DNA from: Balanoglossus misakiensis
Taxonomy: Eukaryota; Hemichordata
DNA: 64,000 bases
Reading direction: 5' to 3'
Assembly (NCBI GenBank): GCA_040954595.2
Contig: CM082580.2
Span: 8,184,001-8,248,000 of the forward strand
Below are positions 24,897 through 35,972 of the stretch, in pieces. The notes under the pieces were generated by a model. The model had not been told where the DNA came from, ran no database searches, and saw nothing but the letters and a program-made list of their open reading frames with translations. Position 1 is the first letter of the stretch. Every line of letters starts with the position of its first letter. The translations under genes were made by a program, and so were the position numbers.

Positions 24897-26583
24897 ATGA
24901 TGATGGAGTTGTCAGTTCAACTGGTAAGATGAATAACACTTATAGGTCTGCACGTTTTAATTGTATCCACTATGTGCATTTGTGCGAAGCCCTTGCTGAG
25001 CTTAGATGTCAAGATGTTCACTTTTATTTGGCTCAAAAGAAGCGATACTGCTAAACATAAAAGCTGGTGTCACCTATCCGATAACTTGTTTCTTCAACAT
25101 CACAGCATCCCTCCAAGTCACAAAGCAAATGGTGAATGGATGCTCGTATATGTGTTTAGATTCTCTTCTGCATGGGTGTTGGTATTGCTGTCTTACTTCA
25201 CACAGGATCATTCTCGAGATACTAACGGTTGCAATGAAATAGTTTCAAAGAAAGTTAGCTAAGTATAGAGGGGGTCTGGCACAAGCATTTTACCTTACAA
25301 ATTTGTGAAAACACTGCCTCAGAATAAAACAAGTAGTACTGTTTCGATACCAGTTATGTTATGGAATATATCGACTTTTGCGACAAGCCATCATGGATGT
25401 GATGGGCTATTCACTGTGACCCCAGCGGGTCACGCCTGCTTTCTGTCACATAAGAGGACAATTTCCTGACCGGGAGTCGTGATTCATTGCTACCAAGGCA
25501 ACGCACCATTTTCCCGGTTTTCCGACTTTTACGCGGAACAAGTAAACACTTCCTCGGTTGAACGTGCACTGCTGGATACAGGCACATACATAATCTATTG
25601 GGTTCACTTTAAGCACGTCAGAGGAAAAAAGTTGCTAAAATATTTCTAAATTTCTTTTTCTCTGTTTTCTTTTAGGCTTTTACACTTTTTATTTACTTGG
25701 TGACATCTGCTGATTCGTCACCCGTATCTATCCAAACGACGGAACCCTTCGTCGACAGAGCTGTTACAGCTGCGGCAGGCGCTGGAAATCTGACCAGTGA
25801 GGACGGAAACTCGAGCAAGTTGGACGGTGGTGGCGTCTCGCCAGTTGCTGAGGTTGGCCACATAGTTGATGATGGTCAGAACAATTCTAATGCGACCTCC
25901 CATGAAACTCTCAGCTCTACAGCGCTCGACAGGACGAGCAGATCGATCCCGTGCCCTGCGAACGTCGAAAGAGAACGGGCCAACATCAGCCGCCAAGCGT
26001 GTGCCGCTGTCGGGAAGGCGGCAATCGGCGACGCCGACATCGCCATCGTCCGGGTCAACCATGACAACGGTTGCCCGGCCTTCCTGCCTAGCGACGGCGC
26101 CCGGGCGAATCAGATGTCCACGTGTCCGTGGGAGACCGTGCCAGACATCGACTGCTTCCGCGAGCCGAGAGAGATCGCCAACGTCACCTGTCGGTGCAAG
26201 GCGTGCAGACCCGTCACCGACGTCAACCCCGACGGTTCGTACAGAAGCGACGCCCCCGAGGCGTCCCAATCATCGTGTGCCGCCCTCATCGTTGAGATGC
26301 CAGTGAGATACTGGGATCGTAACACAAAGAGGTATGTAGAAATATTGACAACTCATGTATGAGACTGGCGACTTTCTCAGACTAGCAGTGTATTATCGCT
26401 AAGTCAAATGAGACTATGAATAAGGATATACATATAGTTCAAGCTGAGACAAGCATATATAATGCAATTAATCATATCTTCAGAACTTAATATGCTTTCT
26501 GTTATTGCAGTTTCAGCATTAGCAAGACGATACCTGTCTCCATTGGCTGCACGTGTCTACGTGACAACTACAGGGATTCATAA
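24897..26583 (+). CDS. IL17: IL-17-like cytokine 1
   Basis: Exons 24897-24923, 25676-26331 and 26511-26583 encode 251 residues. Residues 1 to about 21 form a signal peptide (MMMELSVQL joined to AFTLFIYLVTSADS). A long unconserved Ser/Thr/Asp-rich region with several N-glycosylation sequons follows, then the cystine-knot-like IL-17 domain in the last 110 residues. Hallmarks are CPWETVPDIDCFREP, the TCRCKAC block after INRPxxI-type spacing (REPREIANVTCRC), a further Cys before the strand VEMPVRYW, and the terminal IPVSIGCTCLR. IL-17 family members are secreted dimeric cytokines signalling through IL-17 receptors and Act1-type adaptors; in invertebrates they act early in mucosal and infection responses. 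The last intron is phase 2 and splits the domain just before the final Cys-X-Cys pair. The next gene has the same layout. Orthology to a particular vertebrate IL-17 letter is not assignable. Confidence 0.88.
25399..25412 (+). repeat. 14-mer shared with the IL-17-like 2 promoter
   Basis: GTGATGGGCTATTC inside intron 1 of the first IL-17-like gene is repeated exactly at 30075-30088, about 40 bp upstream of the TATA box of the second. It may be a shared regulatory element or a remnant of the tandem duplication. Confidence 0.35.
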
Positions 26584-29500
26584 CGAACTGTCAATAGTAG
26601 GCCCTTTCAGCCATGATCCCGACGGATGAACCCTAAAGAAACACTACATATCTTATAATGCAGATAACATATCTCCAGTCTTTAGAGGATTTTTACAAAC
26701 CCTGCGATATTTAAATACGCGTGCACGCAGTAACCATGGCAGCTATAAACAAGCGACGAAGCATCTAATACGTATTTCCTATGGAATTCCAGAAAACCCG
26801 ATGAACTTAACATATCAGTTATATGATACGCCGATAAAAAGTCAATTTGTACAGTATAGCTACAGTTCGAAGGATGTTAAATTAATTGAAAGGATCGGGT
26901 TTTTCCCGCATGTCGTGTGGAACTTCATATCATGAGACGGCAAGCTCCGTGCTAGTAATTACTCCGACTTTGATATATATACTGTTTCACTCTGTATGAG
27001 TTTATACATAATTTCCTCCAGCAAAGATATCCATCAACTGCATGATGATAGATAGTTTTAAACAGATAAATAGTTGTAAAGGTATAATGACATGTAAAGT
27101 TGGATAGATATAGAAAGACAGGTTGATTGATATAATCAAATGGATTATCGAGCGAAAGAAGAAATGTAAGCCTCAACACAAACGTAAGTTCCAATTGAAT
27201 TCTCGATGAGAAAATGTAAAGTGTATCACTTTTTACGTATTTATTTATTTATGTATTTATTTATTTATTGTTTATATTTATACTACACGCAATGCAATTG
27301 CAACGAGTAACGACGCAGCGAAATAAAAATACATGTTATATCATTTTACATAATAAAATGCTACAAGTCGTGGGTTATTTATTTGCGTTTATCGCAATCT
27401 ACTGACACTCGAGGAAAGCTATGAGGAACAATTAGTTTTTTTTTAATTTAGTACTAGTTTCCGTTTCGATCTGTTTTATGATTGTATCTACCGATTTGGC
27501 CGTAATTCAACGTGTTTCGGTGAGAATGACGTCACACTCTTACGAAGTGGTAAATATTGCGTCACTGAGGCGACATAGTTGGAAATTGCATGGTTTCATA
27601 TCATGGCGCAAGCCTGTTTATATACACAACGTATTGCAATTCTTCAAGTCAGTTTGTTGCGAGGAAGCGTTTTCGCGCAACTGCATGAAATCGAGAGCGA
27701 TTTCCGCCCGTGGTGACTGTTACAGGCCCATTGCTTCATTTGATGCCCATACGACGTCGTCATGATCACTGACGCGTTGTCCGATATGTAAAACGAAGGA
27801 ATACGTCATTGCAAAAAAATCTCTGAAATGGAAGATCCCCTCAGAAAGAGGAATATTCCCTCAGAAAGCCTAAAGCCGTCACATGTCACCACCCCTCATC
27901 GCCGACAAAGACTGCGGCGGACCCGATTGGCAAGTTGCCAAAATTAGAGTACAAAGCCCATTGGATGTGACGTCGCGTGTCTTAAACACTGCTGCGTGGT
28001 TAAAAATAGCAGGGTGGACCTGGGGCTTCCCCGCCTTTCAGTACGCCCACGGACCGCTGTGACCAAAATAGCAACAGCTATATATGTACAGGGTGACACA
28101 TCAGACACATCATAACAGTGTTGAACATGTACATTGAACTTTGTTCTTCAAAATAAGTATGTTCAAGTGAATAAACACATCTCGCATCTTCTTGAAGGAT
28201 CCGTCCTGATTTTAATTTTTATTTCAATTGAGCGAGAGAGGGGTTAGTGTATTTTGTTTTGCCAAATAGCCAAGGCCAAGATGCACGATGACTCATATTG
28301 GCTGTTTCTTGATTGTTACTAAGCAATACGTATATACACATAACTTTGGAATTATATATGCCAGTCTGTCATGTGCAAGGCAACGAAATTACGTGTTCAC
28401 ATTGTCACGCCACAACGCACATAACTATAGAAATGTTTCATTCGTCTTAAGACAACTTGTAGTAGTTTCCTGGGTTCATATTGGCGAAGAGATAGTTTTT
28501 TTTCTTTGTTTATGGTTCTTTACAGAAGTGTTAACCGCGATCACAGTGAGTTTGTTTTGAAAGACTCGACGCACCCTGGATTCTCACAACTGGGTTTGCG
28601 TCAGTAGAGTACAGCTCTGCGTGGGATTGTCACGAATCGCCGGGTCAAGGGTCGCGACGGGTGATGGTAGACTGTTTTATGTCCACTTAATTCGAATGCT
28701 GAGGTCAATTCTGAATCATTTTCTGCGTCACCATGTAAACAAAACAAAACAAACCACAAATGATCACATTTGCGTCCTGCTATTTTTTCTTGGAAAAATG
28801 GTACCTGTCGTGTTTCTTGGTTAGTTTATCTGATTCTGGATAGTATGGTTTGTTCAAGTTGTGGGAGTAAACGTACCTTGACCGCACAAACTGGAAACAG
28901 GAGAATAGCCGTCCTTCAAGAATAATAAACAACATTTATGCCACAATAGCTTGTGGGCTTAAATGTCGCTCTACGCGTAATGTGGGCACTGTCTATGGCG
29001 ACTTGGAGCCCACAAGCGACTGTGCTGTTGGACCATTTCCTCGACTTCATTCCAACCTGAAGGTCGTTGACATTGTACGGCCAAATATTATTAGGGCTTT
29101 GTAAATAAAGACGGACTTCTTTCTTTCAACACAGTACGGACATATACAAGTACATAAACAAGTACGTGCACATGTGAATACACGAATAGGCCTATCAAGG
29201 TCGCTAATGGTTGGGGGGAACCGTGAACTGCGACTGTTACGAATAAAGACTTGTGGCCAGAGACACGAAACAGTGATATGAAATCTCATACGAGCCTCGG
29301 AATCAGAAAATACGTTATGAAACGTTCACACAAGTTCACATCAACATATTTTTTTAGGTTTGAAGGGTTTTTCTTTCCATTGGAGATCGTTGTTAATACG
29401 CGTGTCTGTCTCTGTCGGCGCCCACGACACCGCCATAATGTATATATGAACAACCAAAGAAATATTCCAGTCAAGGCAACGGTTCTTATGGTATGACAAT

Positions 29501-30074
29501 TATGTTTTATATGTACATGTATAATAACTAAAAGTTGTTTTTTTTTATTACAGAGAATATAGGCTTATCATGGCATGTACATTCGCCATTTCAACTGCGC
29601 CACAACGAGATACCCCGTCTTAAAAATATCAAATTCGCTCATTGGGAATGTACTGCTTGTAGTACATTTAAAAGTACCTAGCACTTAAAATAGTAAATGT
29701 CGCAAGACTCAGAAATCGAGAGTGTTTACGAAATCGGTACATGCACGTATATTACAACGGTTTTCAGGCCGAAAACACGAGGAGACCACGCGGTTTAGGA
29801 TTTTGTCCCTCGCAAGCACAAGCATGATCCGGCTGAACGTAAACACAGGCCTGCAAATGGTTTGGGTTTTCCCACTTTCGCTTAGCATCGCGCTATTGTT
29901 ACGCAAATATCGGCCTATTTCGCAAAGAAGAAAAAACGCTTTTTATCGCCGCTACGTCCTGGTTTGGCGATCTCGTTTTCTTCCGCCACGCAGCGCCTGT
30001 GACCCGGCGCGGCGGCCCGGAAATTGATTAGCATATATATTCTGACGTATCGAAGAGGATGACGATATCCTGAC
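26584..30074. other. Intergenic region between the two IL-17-like genes
   Basis: Mostly AT-rich DNA, with a TATTTATT-type simple repeat at 27236-27270 and poly(A)-signal-like AATAAA near 27321 and 27348 that could end the first cytokine transcript. CpG-richer patches occur at 27.85-28.05 kb and 29.9-30.1 kb; the latter is the promoter of the second cytokine gene. No exon was recognised. Confidence 0.5.
28949..29014. repeat. Nested stem-loop near 29.0 kb
   Basis: GCTTGTGGGCT pairs with AGCCCACAAGC about 45 bases downstream, and inside the loop GTCGC can pair with GCGAC. It is short, so it may be chance, a relic repeat or a structured transcript element. Confidence 0.35.
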
Positions 30075-30088
30075 GTGATGGGCTATTC
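30075..30088 (+). promoter_or_regulatory. Kappa-B-like 14-mer upstream of IL-17-like 2
   Basis: GTGATGGGCTATTC continues as CC, so GGGCTATTCC within it matches the kappa-B consensus at nine of ten positions. Two TGACGT half-CRE/AP-1 motifs lie just upstream (about 30043 and 30071). The same 14-mer occurs in intron 1 of the neighbouring cytokine gene. Confidence 0.35.
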
Positions 30089-30126
30089 CCGTCTCACCAC
30101 CGCCCGGCCCTGTGTCTTCGCCGCTC

Positions 30127-30133
30127 TATATAA
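30127..30133 (+). promoter_or_regulatory. TATA box of IL-17-like gene 2
   Basis: TATATAA in a GC-rich promoter. A start near 30157 would give a leader of about 90 bases to ATG 30244. Confidence 0.6.
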
Positions 30134-30243
30134 ACCCGGTCCCGGCTCACGAGATGCAGAGGACAACAACAGTCACACGTTCCCTATAAACCCAAGAGAA
30201 GAAGTCAAACCAAAGTTGCCCCGAATAACAACTTACAAGAAAC

Positions 30244-31503
30244 ATGAATCAGGTATGGTTTCGATGCCAAGTTCTACAGCATGAAAGATTCTTTATCTTT
30301 TACACTTCGATGCTCATTGCTGTACGTCCACAAACGTGCACATAGTGCTGGAAGTTCATTTTAAAATATGGTTTTAAAGGCAAATTTCCCGTTGATATGG
30401 TTCTTTTTCATGTATTGTCAGTTTTCCTCGAGAAATGTTGGCAATGTACAACTTAACACTAGTTTTCCGAGACTGTTGCCACGTAACCATGATCCATTGC
30501 AACCTGTTGAATCAAGCTATTTCCACGAGAATTCATGGTTAACGTTCGGCCTTTTTTTCAACTCGCCAGGTGATATCAGTTGTATTCTTTGTCCTGGCTG
30601 CGCTGGTCGCCGTGAGCAAAAGTGTCCCCACCGGCATCCTGCCGAACTCGCCGGAAAATGCGGGAGCGGGCCTGAGCGACGCCAACGTGCTGCTCGATCA
30701 AGAGAACGGCGAAAATTCCTACCCCGTGGGCGGGGGGAGTCAGGGCTTGGACGGCGGCGATGCGCCGGACGCCGGCTCAAGAAGGAAACACCCGAACATG
30801 ATCGACGCTTCTTGCTTCGAGCCATCAGAGCAACTCCTCCAGCAGCAGCTGATGAAGAAGGAGAAATCCTACCCGAACTCCCCCGTGTTCGCCGTCTACC
30901 CGTTCGAAGAGACCGAGGAATCAAGGAACTCCATCTCAGGTATGGACAACCCTTACCCGAGGATGACGCCCAACTTCACGTGCCCACTCGAGCTGAACGA
31001 CGATATCTACGCCGAGATCAGCGACCGGGCTCTCTGTCCGTGGACATTCACACTGGACAACGATCCCAACAGGTTCCCCAAGGTCATGGCCGTGGCTGCG
31101 TGCCGCTGCACTAACGGTTGCATCGATCCCAGCAACGGCGGACAGTCGCTGAACAGCCACTGTGAACCAATCACTTACCGTGTGCGAGTTCTCAGACGTC
31201 AGCCTGGTTGTGACGGCGGATACTACAGGTGAGCTTTTATTCACTTTTGTCGTGCCCGCCGATTGTCCCCCCCTCTCTACATAAAATACATCAATTTTAC
31301 ATACTTTTTCTATCCCGATACCACTTTCGGCTTCTAATGTTCGCTTCAGGGTTAATTTTGGTAAAAATGAAGTTCTTTTTTTCTTATCGTCTTTTCTCTT
31401 TTTATTTCCTTTCTCCAGATATCGTTTTGCATGGGAAGCGGTACCAGTTGCCTGTGTGTGCGTAAAAAACCGGGTGTACAGAGGACCGGAGAGGCTGACG
31501 TGA
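30244..31503 (+). CDS. IL17: IL-17-like cytokine 2
   Basis: Exons 30244-30252 (only MNQ), 30570-31228 and 31419-31503 encode 250 residues. A signal peptide occupies about residues 1-21 (VISVVFFVLAALVAVSKS). An acidic, Gly-rich pro-region includes a basic RRK at about 74-76 that could be a processing site. The IL-17 domain begins near residue 140: NFTCPLELNDDIY, RALCPWTFTLDNDPNRFP, then AACRCTNGC, HCEPITYRVRVLRRQPGC and the terminal VPVACVCV. The CPW-DxDPxRxP-CxCxxC arrangement is the IL-17 signature. Intron phases (0, then 2), exon sizes and total length match the preceding IL-17-like gene, so the two are tandem paralogues, although the mature domains have diverged strongly. The second exon is CpG-rich compared with flanking DNA. 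Confidence 0.92.
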
Positions 31504-34500
31504 GAAAATTCCGTCCAGTAGTTTTGTTCGAATTGAAGACAGCTTTTTTATTCATAATGGACATATTTATTTTGACGTCACTTGCCTTTTTGTACTGTCT
31601 CAACAAAATAGGGCCTGCAGCACCGTGCGAAAATTGCAGTAACCTGCCGGTGCTTCAGCCAAATTAATTTTTTTTTCACGCGAATCGATCGGCTCCTATA
31701 TACCCATAATTGTCGCAACGCGGAAAGGACTTCAGACTTAGGAAATCCCCGCGGTTTACCTGGGCCCAGCCGAACTCTGACCCGCAAACTCGTGACTGTA
31801 TCAGCAGCGGGTTCACATATCAGAGCCGGAATCTCACCGTCATGACGTCATCCCGTAAACATGGGCCCTCACGAAGGGTCGAAAGTACGATTTTATCTTT
31901 CACAGCAAGTTTCAAGTTGCAGTGTTATTATGACACTGGTTTTCACATTTCTCCAGCGCAATTCTTGTACGATAACTTCCACAGTTTACGTCTCAATTTG
32001 TGCGAGAAAGTTTTTTTTCATAACTAAGTACGTTTTGTAAACGTTACTAAACTGATGCAGGCGCAGTTGTACGAATGAGAAGACTTTAATTTTTTCTCGT
32101 TTGTACAATCGTCTCTAAATCGTTTCATTCTGTGAATGAGCCTTAAAATTAACTTATATGTATCTCTTATGAGACTATTACTCTTACTATTACCAATCGT
32201 TGACTTAGTAACCAGTAAGGTTAGTAAAAGTAACTTCATGTATATGAATTTTTAACAAGTTTAATACTGTCTTTTCATAGCAACTGAACGGGTGGTATTT
32301 TTCACGCGAACCCAGCAAGCATATCGGGGTTATGAAAATGAAATCGAATATCTCATATCACTTCGTCAAACCGAGGAAAACATTTTCCCGTTGGTATTAT
32401 GTCTTTATGTCTTAATCCTTAGTTTCCAAAACACAGCAAAGGCTGTTAGATGAATATTGTTTTAAGAACACTACTCTCAACATATCGTGTTATATATTAA
32501 ATTTCAGAATGTTAATATTTTTTATGAATAGTACAGGCACCGTTATTTTTTCCAGATAAACTTGCAGGGCTTCAAACAAATGGAAAGTTTTCATACCGTG
32601 ATATTTATTTGTATTTCCAGGGGAAATTTAGCATAATTATATATAAATTATGCTAAATTTCCCCTGGAAATACAAATAAATATCACGGTATGAAAACTTT
32701 CCATTTGTAATAATAGGGAAGAAACTATTCAGATTTGTCCTGGTGGCATTGTTATTAATATATTGAATTATTTTGTTGCTATTGTCTTTCTGAAAGAGTC
32801 TACTGGTTTAGATAAACATATCATGTTCCTCCAAATATGTTTTGCTCTTATTAAAGGGGTTAGCGTGTGCAGGTTTGCCGTGTACTCCAGAGCCTTGACA
32901 TCGTGTATGAACTTTGACCTACTTTCACGTGGTCATTCTGAGGCTGGCGATGACCTCATAGAGGTTTACGTCTTTCTTAAAGTATGTGTATTTATTTTCA
33001 GACGTCATGTTTGTCAGAAATTAACACAGCTGGACTGGTGTATGTGTTTTTTTATGAAACTAATTTTTGTATTTTATGACGAAAGTTTGATTTATTAAAA
33101 AATGAAATGAATTTAAAATCTCGGAGTTGTGTTTCCCTTACTGTTATTGTAGACGGATTATATGAACGTTTGTTTAGAACTTTCGGAAATTAGTACAACG
33201 TGAATGTTACTCGTTCAGAATACTATGTGAATGCTTAACCTCGTATACTTTTGATGCAAACGGACCGTCGTCAAAACTCTAGATTGGGGTCATTGAGGTC
33301 TCCCATTGTCGACCAAATTTGGACATCAGATCTTTCTGTTGATCTGCGTTTGATATGGTAATCTGATAAGCTGGAATTCCCAGCGAGACAATTTGCTTTG
33401 TATATACATGTAGTAATTTCCGGCAAATTGTTATGTCTGTCCATTTGATGTACAGCCCAAGTCAGGTCCCAGTTTCCGTGTGTACCTCTATTCAGTCCAT
33501 CATTTTTTGACTGAAGGTTATAGATTGGCCAAAGTTCACTCTTTCAGACAAGTCGGTGAGTATCGCTTATTATAGCAAACACGTCTTGGTGAAAAAAATG
33601 TGCGGACTCAAAAAAAAAAACTCTCTAAAACAAATGCCGAATGTCCATCTGATATCGTTATCGATTCTTCGCTATGCAGACTAGAATATTGTTATCTTTA
33701 TATTTTTTTCTCAAACTATAACACTTTTAGAAAGCGACATCTTCTATGTAAGTTAAATTCTTTTGAATGACGTAATACCTGATTTCTGTTATAGATGGTC
33801 TATGTGACTGCAGATATATGGGGTGATGTAGGCCAAGGCAATTGTTTGTCTTGGCGTTGGGAGCAGTTTCCGTGTTGACACTCTATTCTTAGGTGATGGT
33901 GGTGGTGCACACGTGTATGTGCCGTCCAGGGTCCATGTCCGACGTGTATACACCTTATACAAGACCTCGCTTTGTTGTTGGCGTTGTGTACAGTTCGCGC
34001 AAATATTTCTTTCCTGGTTCTTATCTGGGCAACGGTGAAAAACACGCGTTTATTATGTTGATTAACATCTGATTTTTACAAGGTGGAGTTTGCAAAAGTC
34101 AAACTCTTATAATTTATAATCGGAAATACCATCGCGGTTGACAATGTCTGCAATTTCCGAAGGTTATTTTTTATGAGAGAAATTATAGTAAGACAACAGA
34201 TTGAAAGCACCGATTGTCACGCAAATTTCATGCAGGTAGCGAATTTTGACATGGGTGGATTTGCCAAATTTTAAATAATATCCAACACGGTGAAGAATAC
34301 CACATGTAGTATTATACTTCTGTGCAATTTTCCATACAGTGTCTGGCTATGCGAACTTGGTCTTGCCAAAGCCGTCTTCAAGTAAGATTTAACTCAGCGT
34401 GGGTATTGAGAACCAGACCGTGGTTACATTGTGCTTTCTTGGTTTTATTCATTTGGGTTTTCAAGTTGGTAGCACAGGTGTGGTCCCAAGAAGACGTGCT

Positions 34501-34560
34501 AAAATGCGAGCGAATCCGAGCAGATAAAATATGCATATTATTATCAGATCCATAGAACTG
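31504..34560. other. Intergenic region downstream of IL-17-like 2
   Basis: AT-rich DNA without a recognisable exon, probably containing the 3' UTR of the second cytokine gene at its start. Its outstanding feature is the long perfect palindrome at 32.6 kb. Open frames at 32763-33098 and 33800-34045 have no domain signature. Confidence 0.5.
32576..32708. repeat. Perfect inverted repeat, 63-bp arms, 7-nt spacer
   Basis: Positions 32576-32638 are the exact reverse complement of 32646-32708; I checked the arms base by base. The spacer is 7 nt and AT-rich. Perfect identity implies a very recent event: a genuine foldback duplication, a hairpin element, or a snap-back artefact in assembly or library construction. 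No direct repeat flanking it was seen. Confidence 0.95.
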
Positions 34561-34599
34561 TAGAAGGCCCTCTGGAGGTGAAATACCCGGATGTTGTTG

Positions 34600-34706
34600 A
34601 GTGACGAAGTCAACATGGCGGCCAATTTGAAAACAGCAAGAGGAATACGCTACGATTAGACGGCAAACACCGTATATGGCGAGTATCTGAGTTCCTAAAT
34701 GACCAG
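34600..34706 (+). promoter_or_regulatory. MASTL: Probable MASTL promoter / non-coding first exon
   Basis: AACATGGCGGCC at about 34612 is a YY1-type element often found just downstream of transcription starts, and the block ends in a good donor (ccAG|GTAAAC at 34706/34707). It is the only promoter-like signal upstream of the MASTL start exon. Its link to MASTL is inferred from position; the ATG inside it opens only a short frame. Confidence 0.35.
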
Positions 34707-35972
34707 GTAAACATATAATAGCAAGAGTACGTTACATTCTGACTTTATTGCGAGATCACAGGCATTCTGAAATACCTTAAATCGGAAAATGCTCACCCCA
34801 AATGTCTCTGTTGTTTAGTGTTTACACTTGAGTGCCTATGCTGGTGCATGGTGTACACAAAGTATATGCAATGCCATTGTGTGAGCGTGATACGTTTCGA
34901 CATGTTGCGACCGTTTAGCGTCAATACAGTCTGTATCCAAGGACGTTCGTACGTCCGTGCTGGATCTTAGCTACAATCACTGAATGGCCCGAAAGTTTCT
35001 TAGCTGACATAGCCCAAACGTTTCCGGGAGGCGGTGAGGAAAAATACAAGACACCAGGAAAGAAGTCACTGTGTGTACATTTACTTTACACCACACCCAT
35101 ACAAGGTCAGAGCACTGTAAATAAAATCTGTATTTGCTTATCAGCAAGAAAATGGGTGTTTTCTGAAAAATACAGCATTATTGGATTTGCATATCATAAA
35201 TAACTATTCGTGCTCAAACCAATGACCTTGACTCAATGAAGGTGTGGAATCATCTGCCATTATTGTGTTATGCAATATCCTGTATGTATAGTTTCTTGAG
35301 AACTTGCAACTGGGTCAAAAAATCCATCATCAGTTATTTTTACCTAAACAATACAACGGTGAACCGTAGGCATGGAAAGTAAAACTCATCTGTGATTTCC
35401 TGGAGTGCTGTAAAATTCCACTGTTAATTACCCCTCTCCCCCTAACATGCCGTACAATGTCTGAACTCTTATTTCCGGGAGACTTGGGACAGTTCTGCGG
35501 AATCTCCCCACAAGGTCACCTTTGAGTAATCACGAGAGAGTGAATCCTTTGAAGCATGATCTGCCTTGTATGTACAATGCACAGTAGTAAAGCTACATTG
35601 TAGGCAGGTATTAATTTGGCCTGAACATTGGCCGTGGTGTGCCAGACAAGAGCACTTTTATAGTCAAGGATGTATTCAATGAATCCAAAGCAATGTCATG
35701 TTAGTGCGATCAATCTTGGCATGATGAAATAAAAAATCTGTGATGCTTTTCTACAGTTTTCAGTCTATCCTCGTTTAGTCCATTATTATTCAATTACATG
35801 TTATGTGACTTGACTCTCTAACATGAATTGATGTAAAAGGTATCTGAAGTAGCGATGACTGTGTAACATACAGGAAAACCATTCTTTTGAATCTCCACCC
35901 AGCTTTAATCCATAAGTTATGGTATCATAGAGGCAGAATTTCAGAACTGAACCGTGCGGGAAGACATTTAGA

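Noticed and set aside
25718-26306. Long open frames of 183 codons on the minus strand and 146 codons in another plus frame
   Set aside because: They overlap the IL-17-like 1 exon, whose CpG-rich sequence removes stop codons in other frames. Their Arg/Ser/Pro-rich translations show no domain.
30368-31114. 248-codon plus-strand open frame
   Set aside because: It overlaps IL-17-like 2 exon 2 out of frame and starts in the intron. The spliced IL-17 frame has the signal peptide and Cys signature; this one does not.
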